Shown here: positions 54,001 to 62,654 of the stretch, piece after piece
Layout of the letters: each line of letters opens with the position of its first letter
Position numbering within the stretch: the stretch's first letter is position 1
Origin: CALUTH01 sp964452495
GTDB lineage: Bacteria > Cyanobacteriota > Vampirovibrionia > Gastranaerophilales > Gastranaerophilaceae
DNA length: 64,000 nucleotides
Reading direction: 5' to 3'
Assembly (NCBI GenBank): GCA_964452495.1
Contig: CAYVMC010000001.1
Coordinates: forward strand, 62,001-126,000
Translations under genes and position numbers: made by a program
Notes under the pieces: generated by a model
Seen by the model: only the letters and a program-made list of their open reading frames with translations
The model's database searches: none
What the model was told of the DNA's origin: nothing

Positions 54001-54467
54001 CAGCACTTTCAGGACTCAGAAACCAGCTTGTTTCCATTCTGACTTCTAAAGGTACGAATGGTACCAGTATTTTCAGAAATCTTGCAGCTATAGGTATTTC
54101 TACGGCATCAGCCAGTACGGCTTTAACATCTGATATTTATTCACTATATCTGGATACGGATAAGTTTACCAGTGCTCTTGATGAATCCGAAAACGACGTT
54201 AAACTCCTCCTTGTTGGTACAACAGATAATCCCGGTATCCTTACAAGAGTTGAAAACCTCGTTGAAGATATGCTTTCTGCATCAGGGTACTTCTCCTCTA
54301 AAGCCTCTGCCATCAGCAGAGATATTACCAGCTACGAAAATAAAATTGCTAAAGCTCAAGCAGCAGTAGAGTTCTACCAAAATACACTCACCAGAAAATT
54401 CAAAAACATGGAACTTCTCTACTCATCAATGTCATCTGCTTATTCTAACTTATTTTCTCTCTTTTAA
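45099..54467 (+). CDS. fliD: Giant FliD-like flagellar filament-cap protein, interrupted by two assembly gaps
   Basis: One gene read in three pieces: 45099-48540, 48641-50001 and 50102-54467, with 100-N placeholders between. The apparent frame changes at the Ns reflect unknown gap length. The visible pieces total about 3,050 codons, versus 450-700 for ordinary FliD. The FliD N-terminus is clear (SFSGLVTGLDTDSWVSALTALK). So is the C-terminus, with coiled coil and ending YENKIAKAQAAVEFYQNTL and MELLYSSMSSAYSNLF. Between them are about 21 modules of 75-110 aa resembling the Flagellin hook IN motif (for example TTLGDLGLGNETLYVYN ... TTLDEISSYLSSYGLSLDI). Two Thr-rich tracts of 12-residue repeats separate the blocks. 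FliD caps the filament and can bind surfaces; the extra modules may be a long adhesive stalk. AAGGA precedes the ATG. Confidence 0.88.
48210..48795 (+). repeat. 72-bp tandem repeat tract in fliD (T-S-V-A rich), containing an assembly gap
   Basis: The clearest copies encode VTSVATSTAVVT and VTSVATSTAIST in turn, so the 72-bp DNA unit holds two 12-residue repeats; GTACCGCTGTTGTTAC recurs 72 bp apart at 48415 and 48487. The upstream part is more degenerate. The 100-N run at 48541-48640 is a placeholder where the repeats could not be assembled. Confidence 0.88.
48541..48640. other. Assembly gap of unknown size
   Basis: Exactly 100 Ns inside the first repeat tract of fliD. The true length and copy number are unknown. 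Confidence 0.98.
49790..50260 (+). repeat. 72-bp tandem repeat tract in fliD (T-T-R-T rich), containing an assembly gap
   Basis: Alternating VVTTRTTTATQT and AVTTRTTTATQT repeats; ACAGTCGTGACGACGCG recurs 72 bp apart at 49804 and 49876. It decays downstream into TSTNIQSKTVTT-like repeats. Period and architecture match the first tract although the residues differ. Confidence 0.88.
50002..50101. other. Assembly gap of unknown size
   Basis: Exactly 100 Ns inside the second repeat tract of fliD. Confidence 0.98.
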
Positions 54468-54477
54468 TTGATACATC

Positions 54478-55923
54478 CTAAAACAGTAATAAGCAGCGTG
54501 CTATTAAATTGAACGGCATTATGCCCAGCAGCAGTGTTATTCCTGCCATCATTAATAAAATCGGTCGGGAGAATGAATAGAGAGTATTAGATGTTTTCTT
54601 TGCGGTTTTATTATTCTGCTTGTTTGGAATAATTCCGCGCGCAAGTTTAATATAATAATAAAGAGCGGTTGTAAAAAGCAGAAGTAATATAAAAACAACA
54701 GGTATGAATACAAGCCCTGACTGGATGAGAGAATAAAGCAAAAAGATTTTTCCAACAAATCCCGATGTCGCAGGCAGACCTGCAAGCCCGAGAATACATA
54801 ACGCAAAAGCTGCGCCTGATATTTTTGCTCCATAAATTGATAGTTTATCCAGTGTAATAACTTTGCATCTGGGTTCTATCATATTAATATATGCGAATGC
54901 CCCCATTGTCATAAATACGTAGCAAATTAAATAAAATACAACGGCTGTAGCTGCAAATTCCGAGAAAACGGATATTACTATTATCATATATGCTGCATTT
55001 GAGGCTGATGAACAGGCAAGAATTTTTTTTACATTTGTTTCTTTTATTGCGTAAATATTTGCCCACAGTGCTGTTAAAAGCCCGAGAATAAGCATTACAG
55101 CATTAACCTCGATACTAAAGCCGAGAATTCCTGTTAAAAACCTTATTATAACACCGATTACAACAATTTTGGGAACGGTTGATAAATAGTTTAAAACGGA
55201 TGATTCGCTGCCCGCATATACGTCTATTACCCAGTTGGCAAAAGGAAATATAGCTAGTTTCATCCCTAATCCGGCAAATATCATAATTGAGGCGATTGTA
55301 TAAATTATTCCGCTGTGGTTGGATTCAAATATATGAGTAATTTCCGAAAAATTTAAGCTTGACGTAAGTCCTAGAATATAAGAAACTCCAAATAAGAAAA
55401 ATCCGATTGAAACGGCATTTGCAATTAAATACTTGAACCCTGCTTCTTTAGATTGATACCCTTTAGGAAAGGCGATTAAGAAATAAAGCGCAAATGTAAG
55501 TGTTTCCAGTGATATGAATAGAGTAAGAAAATCATTAGCACCAATAGCGCAAATCCCTCCCAGAAGTCCGGTTAGTAGTAGTATGTGATACTTATAACAG
55601 CTTTGCCTGTTATCTCTTAAGATGTTAGTATTTAAAAATACTGTAACCATCCCGCAGATAAGAGTCATTATTGAAAGAACTTTTACATCAGGGGTTACAA
55701 CTATTGAATAATTAAAACCTGCATAATCTTCGCTTGAATGAAAAATCCCAAGAATAGCAGCAGTTATACCGATAACACTTATTATATTACTTGTTATAAT
55801 ATTAATATCTTTATATTTGAATACCAGTGAGGAAGCTCTAATCATTCCTAATATCATCTGAACAATAATTGTCAGAACGAGTATTATATGCGGTATGAAT
55901 ATACTTAACAAATCGTTTACCAT
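54478..55923 (-). CDS. nuoN: Complex I subunit N (antiporter-like membrane subunit)
   Basis: 481-aa polytopic subunit, one of three Mrp-like proton-pumping modules. About 13-14 hydrophobic helices are visible. The conserved Glu-bearing helix is in LFISLETLTFALYFLIAF, the Lys helix in GLGMKLAIFPFANWVIDVYAGSES, and AGLPATSGFVGKIFLL is typical of NuoN/NdhB. It is the last gene of the nuo operon and overlaps nuoM by 7 nt. Its stop lies 10 nt from the convergent fliD stop. Confidence 0.93.
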   Translation of the reverse strand: MVNDLLSIFIPHIILVLTIIVQMILGMIRASSLVFKYKDINIITSNIISVIGITAAILGIFHSSEDYAGFNYSIVVTPDVKVLSIMTLICGMVTVFLNTNILRDNRQSCYKYHILLLTGLLGGICAIGANDFLTLFISLETLTFALYFLIAFPKGYQSKEAGFKYLIANAVSIGFFLFGVSYILGLTSSLNFSEITHIFESNHSGIIYTIASIMIFAGLGMKLAIFPFANWVIDVYAGSESSVLNYLSTVPKIVVIGVIIRFLTGILGFSIEVNAVMLILGLLTALWANIYAIKETNVKKILACSSASNAAYMIIVISVFSEFAATAVVFYLICYVFMTMGAFAYINMIEPRCKVITLDKLSIYGAKISGAAFALCILGLAGLPATSGFVGKIFLLYSLIQSGLVFIPVVFILLLLFTTALYYYIKLARGIIPNKQNNKTAKKTSNTLYSFSRPILLMMAGITLLLGIMPFNLIARCLLLF

Positions 55924-57413
55924 ATAACTGCTCCGTTTGTAATGTTGATATTTTGAATAACGTTAATAATTGAGGACGGGAAACACCCGAGTATGAAAAG
56001 AATTACAACAACTGATGCAAGTATTATAAATTCATGGTTCGCAATGTCCGCCGATGGTTTACAGCTTCCTTCCTGTCCAAAAAATCCGCAGTGAAGAAAT
56101 TTTAGCATATAGCATGAACTTAAAATCAGTATCGGAAGTGCAAACAGCGCTGAAAACTTAATTATGTCGCTAAATTCCGATGCAAGGGCTCCGATTGTTG
56201 TTATTATTTCTCCTATAAAACCTGCAAGTGACGGCAGACCGATTGAGGCAAGGATTATTATTGTTGCAAAACTAAAAAGTCTTGGCATATACGCTCCGAG
56301 CCCTCCAAGTTTATTAATATTACGCTCCCGGCATCGCAGAAAAATAATTCCGCATACGGCAAATAGACCTGCTGTGATAATTCCGTGTGCAATCATATGG
56401 AATACCGCCCCTGTAAAACCTATTATATTCATTGAGCAAATACCAAGCAGTATAAGTCCCATATTGGAAATGCTTGAGTATGCCACAATTCGTTTTATAT
56501 CTGTCTGGGCATACGCTACAAAGGCTGTATAAATAATATTTATTAAAGCAAGTATAGCAAGTACAGGGGCAACTTTAATAAATCCATCAGGTAAAATTTG
56601 CAGATTAAATCTTATAATTGCATAAGCTCCTGTCTTAAGTAGCACCCCCGCAAGAACCATACTTACCGGCGTTGGGGCATCGGTATGTGCATCCGGCAGC
56701 CAGGTATGAATAGGAACAATAGGAAGCTTGACTCCAAAACCTATTAAAAGAAGTATAGATATTAGTGTTTGAAGCCCTATCCCGACATTGTTCAGATTAT
56801 ACATCGCAATTTGCCCGTTTAGAGAGTTTGTTGCAAGGTAGTTAAAATAATGCAGCATTATTAATCCCAATAACATGAATAAGCTTCCGAGAAAGGTGTA
56901 TAAGATAAATTTCATTGCTGATTTTTTTGCATTATTTCCTTCACCCCAGTACCCAATTAGGAAGTATGCAGGTATAAGTTCCAGTTCCCAAAAAAGGAAG
57001 AAAGTAAATATATCTGATGCATTAAATATCCCCAGAATGGTTGTTTCAAAAAACAATAATAATGCATAGTAATATTTTTGGCCATGTCTTATATGCAATT
57101 TACTTGTAATACTTGCAAGTGTAAATACAACCGTTGTTAGTATAGTAACAAGTAATGCAAGTTCATCCATCACAAAACCAAAATTTATACCCAGAGCTTT
57201 TATCCATTCAGGCGAATAAATACTTGCAAAACCTTTATCGAAAAATGCCCAGAAAAGGAGAGAGTATAATAAATGGATTACTATACAGCCTTTTGCAAAA
57301 CGTCTTACAGTAATATCGTTATTCGGAAATACTGGTAATAGTATAATCAACCCGAAAATCAGCGGCAAAAATATCAGAACCGGTAAAGATAATATATTAC
57401 TTAAGTCAAACAT
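55917..57413 (-). CDS. nuoM: Complex I subunit M
   Basis: 498-aa antiporter-like subunit. The signatures are FFLFWELELIPAYFLIGYWG (functional Glu), GFGVKLPIVPIHTWLPDAHTDAPT with the conserved Lys, SMVLAGVLLKTGAYAI, and GLPSLAGFIGEI. It directly follows nuoL (stop TAA then ATG with no gap). With L and N it forms the proton-pumping arm. Confidence 0.94.
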   Translation of the reverse strand: MFDLSNILSLPVLIFLPLIFGLIILLPVFPNNDITVRRFAKGCIVIHLLYSLLFWAFFDKGFASIYSPEWIKALGINFGFVMDELALLVTILTTVVFTLASITSKLHIRHGQKYYYALLLFFETTILGIFNASDIFTFFLFWELELIPAYFLIGYWGEGNNAKKSAMKFILYTFLGSLFMLLGLIMLHYFNYLATNSLNGQIAMYNLNNVGIGLQTLISILLLIGFGVKLPIVPIHTWLPDAHTDAPTPVSMVLAGVLLKTGAYAIIRFNLQILPDGFIKVAPVLAILALINIIYTAFVAYAQTDIKRIVAYSSISNMGLILLGICSMNIIGFTGAVFHMIAHGIITAGLFAVCGIIFLRCRERNINKLGGLGAYMPRLFSFATIIILASIGLPSLAGFIGEIITTIGALASEFSDIIKFSALFALPILILSSCYMLKFLHCGFFGQEGSCKPSADIANHEFIILASVVVILFILGCFPSSIINVIQNINITNGAVIW

Positions 57414-59273
57414 TTATCCTATCCCTCCTAAAGTATTAATAACAAATGAGTATGTAAGTAAAATTGCCATGAGTATTATTCCGACAATCAACCCCCCGTA
57501 AGCTATATATGTTTGTATATTTCGCGTTTGTGCGTGTTCAAGCTCTCTTGAGGCAAATTTTGTACACAAAACACACAGTTTTACAGGAGCTTCAAAAATA
57601 TTTTTTTCTATCCATTCGGCAGTTTGTACAAAAATATTTACAATAAAATAAAGTATTTTATTTTCTGATATAAAAAGGTCTATTTTATTGGCAGCTTCTG
57701 CTGCTTTTCCATATAAAGAATAAATACATCTTGTATAAAACCGGTCGATAAAAAAGCCTTTCTTGCATATTTGTGTTAAATTACCGTTAGTACAATCTTT
57801 TGCCTTTATCGTAATTAATATGGCAGTTATAGCTCCGGCAAATGCCGTCCAGAAAGGCGCTCTTAGCTGCGAACCATTAATTATGAATGTCCCAGCGGTG
57901 GTTATTATTAAAAATACCCAGACAGAAATCTGTTCAATCGGATGCGGGCGTACATTTTTACTTAACGGATATTTACAACATAATTTGAAAATATAAACGG
58001 CGCACATAAAAGTAACAAGTAGTAACTCAATTGATAAAAATGTATTTTCCTTAAAGGTATCAAAAAATAGTTCTTTACAGTTTAATCCCGCAAATGCTAG
58101 TCCAGCAAGAGCAAATGCACCTATTATGAATGTCGGCGGTAATTCTGTTCTACCATTTTCGGAATATTCATTGTTTGCCATTCCGTAGCTTAAGAATAGT
58201 GCTGCTTTTATAAAACCATGTACAATAAGATAGATAACGGCAAGATCTATATTCCCAAAACCGACAGCCGCAAACATTAATCCCAGATTTGCGGATGTTG
58301 AGTATGCAAGTACCGATTTGACGTCATCCTGGCAGATTGCGCATAATGAACAAAAAAGTGCGGTAAACATTCCTAATATAACAATTAATATAAGAATTTC
58401 TTTTGAAAGTGTAAATATTGGTAATAATCTTATAATAAGGAACACTCCTGCGGCAACCATTGTTGCAGAATGTATGAGTGCACTTATTGGTGTTGGGGCA
58501 TTCATTGCGTCTTGAAGCCAGGTATGGAATGGGAATTGTGCTGATTTTACAATTGCTCCGGATAACAGCAGGATGCAGAGTATAAAGAATGTAACATTGT
58601 TCGTATGTGCGTATGCAATTGATGAAACTAGATTAAAATCTGAGAAATCAAGTGTTACAAATTTTGGTATGGAATAAGTGTACATTATGTACATAAGACA
58701 TGCAATGCCTGCAAGTAAAGCTGTATCGCCGATTCTGTTTATAATAAAAGTTTTTATTGACGCAACTGATTTAAGCGGATTTGTATATTGAAATCCTATT
58801 AACAGGTAAGATACCAGTCCAACAAGTTCCCAGCCTATATACATTTGAAACAGGTTTGGTGAAACGAGTAAAAGCCCCATTGCAAAATTAAACAGGTTAA
58901 GGTAACCGAAAAATCGGTAATATTTAGGCTCTGATTTCATATATGATGCTGAATACAGTTGTATAAAAAAAGATATTGTAAACAATAGTAATAAATATAC
59001 AGCCGACAGTTTATCTACCGAAACTCCTATTTGGAGAAGAAATTGACGGATTTTTATAAAAGTAAAGACGGTTTCACTGCTGCCTGTAATAAATGTATGT
59101 ATTAATGTTCCGCATGCAAAAACTATGCCTAGTAAAGATCCTGCCAGGGTAATTAACGTAATAAGTTTTTTTGACATCCTTATGGCAAACAGCCGTCCTA
59201 TGCCTATCAGTAAAAATACCCAGAGCGGATAAAGTATTATCCATATTAAGTTATCCGTAAAAAATATATTCAT
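57414..59273 (-). CDS. nuoL: Complex I subunit L
   Basis: 619-aa antiporter-like subunit with the long C-terminal extension that forms the lateral helix. Seen are FQMYIGWELVGLVSYLLIGF, KSAQFPFHTWLQDAMNAPTP, and SALIHSATMVAAGVFLI. The C-terminal part (about 480-619) has an amphipathic stretch and a last membrane helix. It overlaps nuoK by 4 nt (ATGA). Confidence 0.95.
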   Translation of the reverse strand: MNIFFTDNLIWIILYPLWVFLLIGIGRLFAIRMSKKLITLITLAGSLLGIVFACGTLIHTFITGSSETVFTFIKIRQFLLQIGVSVDKLSAVYLLLLFTISFFIQLYSASYMKSEPKYYRFFGYLNLFNFAMGLLLVSPNLFQMYIGWELVGLVSYLLIGFQYTNPLKSVASIKTFIINRIGDTALLAGIACLMYIMYTYSIPKFVTLDFSDFNLVSSIAYAHTNNVTFFILCILLLSGAIVKSAQFPFHTWLQDAMNAPTPISALIHSATMVAAGVFLIIRLLPIFTLSKEILILIVILGMFTALFCSLCAICQDDVKSVLAYSTSANLGLMFAAVGFGNIDLAVIYLIVHGFIKAALFLSYGMANNEYSENGRTELPPTFIIGAFALAGLAFAGLNCKELFFDTFKENTFLSIELLLVTFMCAVYIFKLCCKYPLSKNVRPHPIEQISVWVFLIITTAGTFIINGSQLRAPFWTAFAGAITAILITIKAKDCTNGNLTQICKKGFFIDRFYTRCIYSLYGKAAEAANKIDLFISENKILYFIVNIFVQTAEWIEKNIFEAPVKLCVLCTKFASRELEHAQTRNIQTYIAYGGLIVGIILMAILLTYSFVINTLGGIG

Positions 59274-59581
59274 ACGTCACCATAGTCCTCTATGTCTGAT
59301 GTTTGTTTTTCTCTATACATTGAGTAGAAAATATATAATGCAATCGCAACTTCAACAGCACCTACTGCAATATAAAATAGTGCAAATATATATCCGTCGA
59401 AAGCCAGATTTTTACAGTATAATCCGAATGTTGTAAAGTTTATGTTCACGGCAGCAAGCATAAACTCTATTGAAATAAGTATTTTTATAACGTTTTTAGA
59501 TAAGACTGTTCCGCAAAGTCCGATTATAAATAAAATAAAAGCGATTGTTAAATAATGATAGATTCCAATATTACTTAGCAT
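59270..59581 (-). CDS. nuoK: Complex I subunit K
   Basis: 103 aa, three membrane helices with the conserved buried Glu in LISIEFMLAAVNI and the second in VGAVEVAIALYIFY. The frame is open to a TTG at 59599, but GCGGGGGTG is correctly spaced for ATG 59581, giving the usual length. It overlaps the nuoJ end by 11 nt. Confidence 0.93.
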   Translation of the reverse strand: MLSNIGIYHYLTIAFILFIIGLCGTVLSKNVIKILISIEFMLAAVNINFTTFGLYCKNLAFDGYIFALFYIAVGAVEVAIALYIFYSMYREKQTSDIEDYGDV

Positions 59582-60077
59582 TGTCAGACACCCCCGCAAC
59601 TACGGCTAGCAAAAGTATAGAAAAAAGTTCAAAAGCAATAATATATGATGTGAAAAAACCGTCTGTTATTGCATCAAATATTCTAAAAGAGTTTAAATGC
59701 ATATTGGGGTTACTAAATATTTGATAAGGGCTGATATTAACAGCTATCGCTACCAGATACCCCACTGACATAACAATAAGAACAGCAGCCGTAATTATAA
59801 CATACTTTCTTGCACCTGTGATTATTGCATACTTCTCATTTTTTATATCGGTAAACATTACAGCCATGGCAAGAAGTATCGGTACCGCAATTCCGTATAT
59901 TGTGAGTTGGATAACAGCATTATATTCTGCTCCTAGCAGGTAAAATATTAAACCGGAGGCCATAAAAACAATAATTGCAGAAATAAGTGAGTATACGATT
60001 TTTTTTGAAAAAACCGTAAATATTGAAAATATCAGAATTATCAGTGCTGTAGGATAAAAGATTAATGCTTGTGTCAT
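59571..60077 (-). CDS. nuoJ: Complex I subunit J
   Basis: 168 aa, five hydrophobic helices. The pi-bulge helix region NAVIQLTIYGIAVPILLAMAVMF matches NuoJ/NdhG, although the usual YVGAI is YGIAV. It has ATGA overlap with nuoI and precedes nuoK as in most complex I operons. Confidence 0.88.
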   Translation of the reverse strand: MTQALIFYPTALIILIFSIFTVFSKKIVYSLISAIIVFMASGLIFYLLGAEYNAVIQLTIYGIAVPILLAMAVMFTDIKNEKYAIITGARKYVIITAAVLIVMSVGYLVAIAVNISPYQIFSNPNMHLNSFRIFDAITDGFFTSYIIAFELFSILLLAVVAGVSDNAK

Positions 60078-60472
60078 TCTTTTTTAGCCTCGCTTTCTTC
60101 TTTGTCTCTGACAAGTTCTTTTTCTAAATCGCTATTATTATCTGTTGCCAGTTCAAATTCTTTTTCCAGCTTTATTGCCGAAACAGGACAGTAATACTGG
60201 CAATTTCCGCAAAACATACAATGGCGCAGATTAATTTTATAGGATATAACGTTGTTGTTTTCTTTCTTTATGGTGATAGCGCTACAGGGACAGACTTGCT
60301 GACAAATACCACATCCAATACATCCGTTTAATTTGTGTCCGCCTCTGAATTTTTCAGGTATGACAGGATGTTCTTCAGGGTACTGAAGTGTTACCGGTTT
60401 TTTGAATAAATGTTTAAATACCGTTAAAATACCTTCTCCAAGAGCCTTTATTGATAGTAAAAACTTTATCAT
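60074..60472 (-). CDS. nuoI: Complex I subunit I (2x[4Fe-4S] ferredoxin-like)
   Basis: 132 aa. Two cluster motifs are seen: CIGCGICQQVCPCSAI and CMFCGNCQYYCPVSAI, ligating N6a and N6b. The frame continues upstream into nuoH, but GGAGGG fits ATG 60472, which overlaps the nuoH stop (ATGA). The C-terminal tail is acidic and Glu/Lys-rich. Without NuoE/F/G, this subunit probably receives electrons from a ferredoxin-like donor. Confidence 0.93.
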   Translation of the reverse strand: MIKFLLSIKALGEGILTVFKHLFKKPVTLQYPEEHPVIPEKFRGGHKLNGCIGCGICQQVCPCSAITIKKENNNVISYKINLRHCMFCGNCQYYCPVSAIKLEKEFELATDNNSDLEKELVRDKEESEAKKE

Positions 60473-61563
60473 AAAGTCCCTCCAACTGTTTTTATCAGCA
60501 TGCAAACGAACAGATTTACTATTGCCAGCGGAAGCAGAGCAGTCCATGAAAGTTTTAACAGTTTATCAGACTGTAGTCTTGGATATGTGGCTCTTATTAG
60601 AATAAAGAGAAACAATACAATAAAAGTCTTTAAGAGAAACCAGAATGTTTGTTCAAAATAAACAAGAATATTAGCGAAAATACTATCCCCAAAGAAGATA
60701 TTTGAAAGATAATTACCAAATGGTGACAAATATCCTCCTAAAAACAGTACAACGATAAAGGCAGCGTTTGCAAACATCATTGAATATTCTGTAATATAAA
60801 ATAATGCGAATCTCATACCTGAGTATTCTGTACTGTACCCAGCAACAAGTTCACTTTCGGCCTCTGGAAGGTCAAACGGACACCTGTTAAGTTCTGCGAT
60901 AACAGCGATAAATACTACAATAAACCCGATAAAAGAAGGGATAATAAACCATCCTGCCGCCCCGAAAACAGATGATTGGGCTAACGTTATCTGGGTAAGA
61001 TTGAGTGATGAGGATAGAACTACAATCCCTAACAGGGAAAAAGCTATAGGAAGTTCATAACTTATTGCCTGAGCAATAGCTCTAATGCTGCCTATTAATG
61101 AATACTTGCTATTGCTAGCCCATCCGCCTAAGAATATTCCTAAAACAGGCATAAATGCAAGAAATAGGTAAAAAATAAGGTTGGCTGGGGTTGACATTAA
61201 ATCAAATTCCGCATTATAGGGTAATATGCCCCATACAAGCATAACCGGAACAAATGCAATTATAGGTGCAAGAGTAAATATCAGTTTATCTGCACTACTT
61301 GGTGTAATATTTTCTTTACATAATAATTTAAAAGCATCAGCAAAAGTTTGCAATAGTCCCCAGTATCCGACACGGTTTGGGCCTTTTCTCTGAGTTACAA
61401 ATCCGAGAATTTTACGCTCAGCAAGTACGAGTAACAAAACCATAATAATTAATCCTGCAGCCAGTATACAAAATGGCAGCAGTGGAAATATTATGAGTGC
61501 TAACCCCTCTGGAAAATGGTATTTAGCAAGTAATTCAATAAATGCGCAGTACAAATAATTCAT
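60469..61563 (-). CDS. nuoH: Complex I subunit H
   Basis: 364-aa membrane subunit lining the quinone tunnel. The family motifs RKGPNRVGYWGLLQTFADAFK, the loop with ELNRCPFDLPEAESELVAGY and RATYPRLQSDKL are intact. GGAGGTGG precedes the ATG, which overlaps the nuoD stop. Confidence 0.95.
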   Translation of the reverse strand: MNYLYCAFIELLAKYHFPEGLALIIFPLLPFCILAAGLIIMVLLLVLAERKILGFVTQRKGPNRVGYWGLLQTFADAFKLLCKENITPSSADKLIFTLAPIIAFVPVMLVWGILPYNAEFDLMSTPANLIFYLFLAFMPVLGIFLGGWASNSKYSLIGSIRAIAQAISYELPIAFSLLGIVVLSSSLNLTQITLAQSSVFGAAGWFIIPSFIGFIVVFIAVIAELNRCPFDLPEAESELVAGYSTEYSGMRFALFYITEYSMMFANAAFIVVLFLGGYLSPFGNYLSNIFFGDSIFANILVYFEQTFWFLLKTFIVLFLFILIRATYPRLQSDKLLKLSWTALLPLAIVNLFVCMLIKTVGGTL

Positions 61564-62654
61564 CGATCCACCTCCGGCAGCATAACATCCAAGGATCCGT
61601 ATATTGCCATAACATCAGAAATCATATTACCTGTAAGGAGTTTTGGAAGCAGTTGAACTGCATAGAATGAACCGGTTCTCCATTTTACTCTGTATGGTTT
61701 ATCCGAACCGTCAGATTTAACACAGCAGGTAGTCAATCCTCTTGGCGTTTCAACATCAGTAAAAGCTTCTCCATTTTCAATTTTTAGATTAAGCGGTTTA
61801 AGCCCTGTATTGAATGGTGTATTATTGTATTCGCCACTCTTAAGGTAATCAACGGCTTGATATATAATGTTTGATGATTCTCTGATTTCATCAAGTCGTA
61901 CTTTATACCTTGCAAGACAATCCCCTTCATTTGCTTTTGCTATTTTAAATTCAAAAATTTTATATAAATCTGATTGGAACCGGAAATCAAGATGAGAATT
62001 TGAAGCTCTTAGATTTGGACCTGTAATTGAATATGCCAGAGCAGTTTCACGTTTAAGAGTTCCTATATTTTTTGTTCTTGAAATAAAAATAGGATTATCT
62101 GTCAGGAGTTTCTCGTAATCATTTAGTTTTTCAACAACTGTTCTTACAATAGGTATAATTTCATCAATGAATTCAAGATCATATCTAACACCGCCAAAAA
62201 CAAAGTAATTATACATTAATCTTTGCCCGGAAATTTTTTCAAAATAACTTAAAATTAATTCACGTTCTCTAAATGTATAAAAGAAAGGAGAAACTGCTCC
62301 CAAATCAAGAAGATAGGTTCCAAGCCATAACAAATGGGATGCAATACGGTTTAACTCCATTAACAAAACTCTTATTACGGATGCACGTTTGGGAACTTCA
62401 ATCTTTAAAAGTTTTTCAATTGCAGATACATAAGCATACGAGTTAAAGAAACCGCTTAAATAATCGATTCTGTCAACAGTTGGCAGGTATTGAAGGTATG
62501 TCATACCTTCTGCCATCTTTTCCATCCCACGGTGAAGATAGCCGATGACCGGTTCACACGCAAGTATCTTTTCACCGTCAACATCAAGTATTAATCTTAA
62601 AACCCCGTGAGTGGAAGGGTGTTGCGGTCCGAGATTAAGTTTCATTTTACTCAT
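61560..62654 (-). CDS. nuoD: Complex I subunit D (49-kDa homologue)
   Basis: 364 aa, quinone-site peripheral subunit related to NiFe hydrogenase large subunits. It starts MSKMKLNLGPQHPSTHGVL and has the IGYLHRGMEKMAEG segment, IRVLLMELNRIASHLLW and YGSLDVMLPEVDR at the end. The frame is open to 62684; ATG 62654 is chosen because homologues begin just before LGPQHPSTHG and it overlaps nuoBC by only 8 nt. The hydrogenase cysteines are absent, as expected for NuoD. Confidence 0.94.
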   Translation of the reverse strand: MSKMKLNLGPQHPSTHGVLRLILDVDGEKILACEPVIGYLHRGMEKMAEGMTYLQYLPTVDRIDYLSGFFNSYAYVSAIEKLLKIEVPKRASVIRVLLMELNRIASHLLWLGTYLLDLGAVSPFFYTFRERELILSYFEKISGQRLMYNYFVFGGVRYDLEFIDEIIPIVRTVVEKLNDYEKLLTDNPIFISRTKNIGTLKRETALAYSITGPNLRASNSHLDFRFQSDLYKIFEFKIAKANEGDCLARYKVRLDEIRESSNIIYQAVDYLKSGEYNNTPFNTGLKPLNLKIENGEAFTDVETPRGLTTCCVKSDGSDKPYRVKWRTGSFYAVQLLPKLLTGNMISDVMAIYGSLDVMLPEVDR

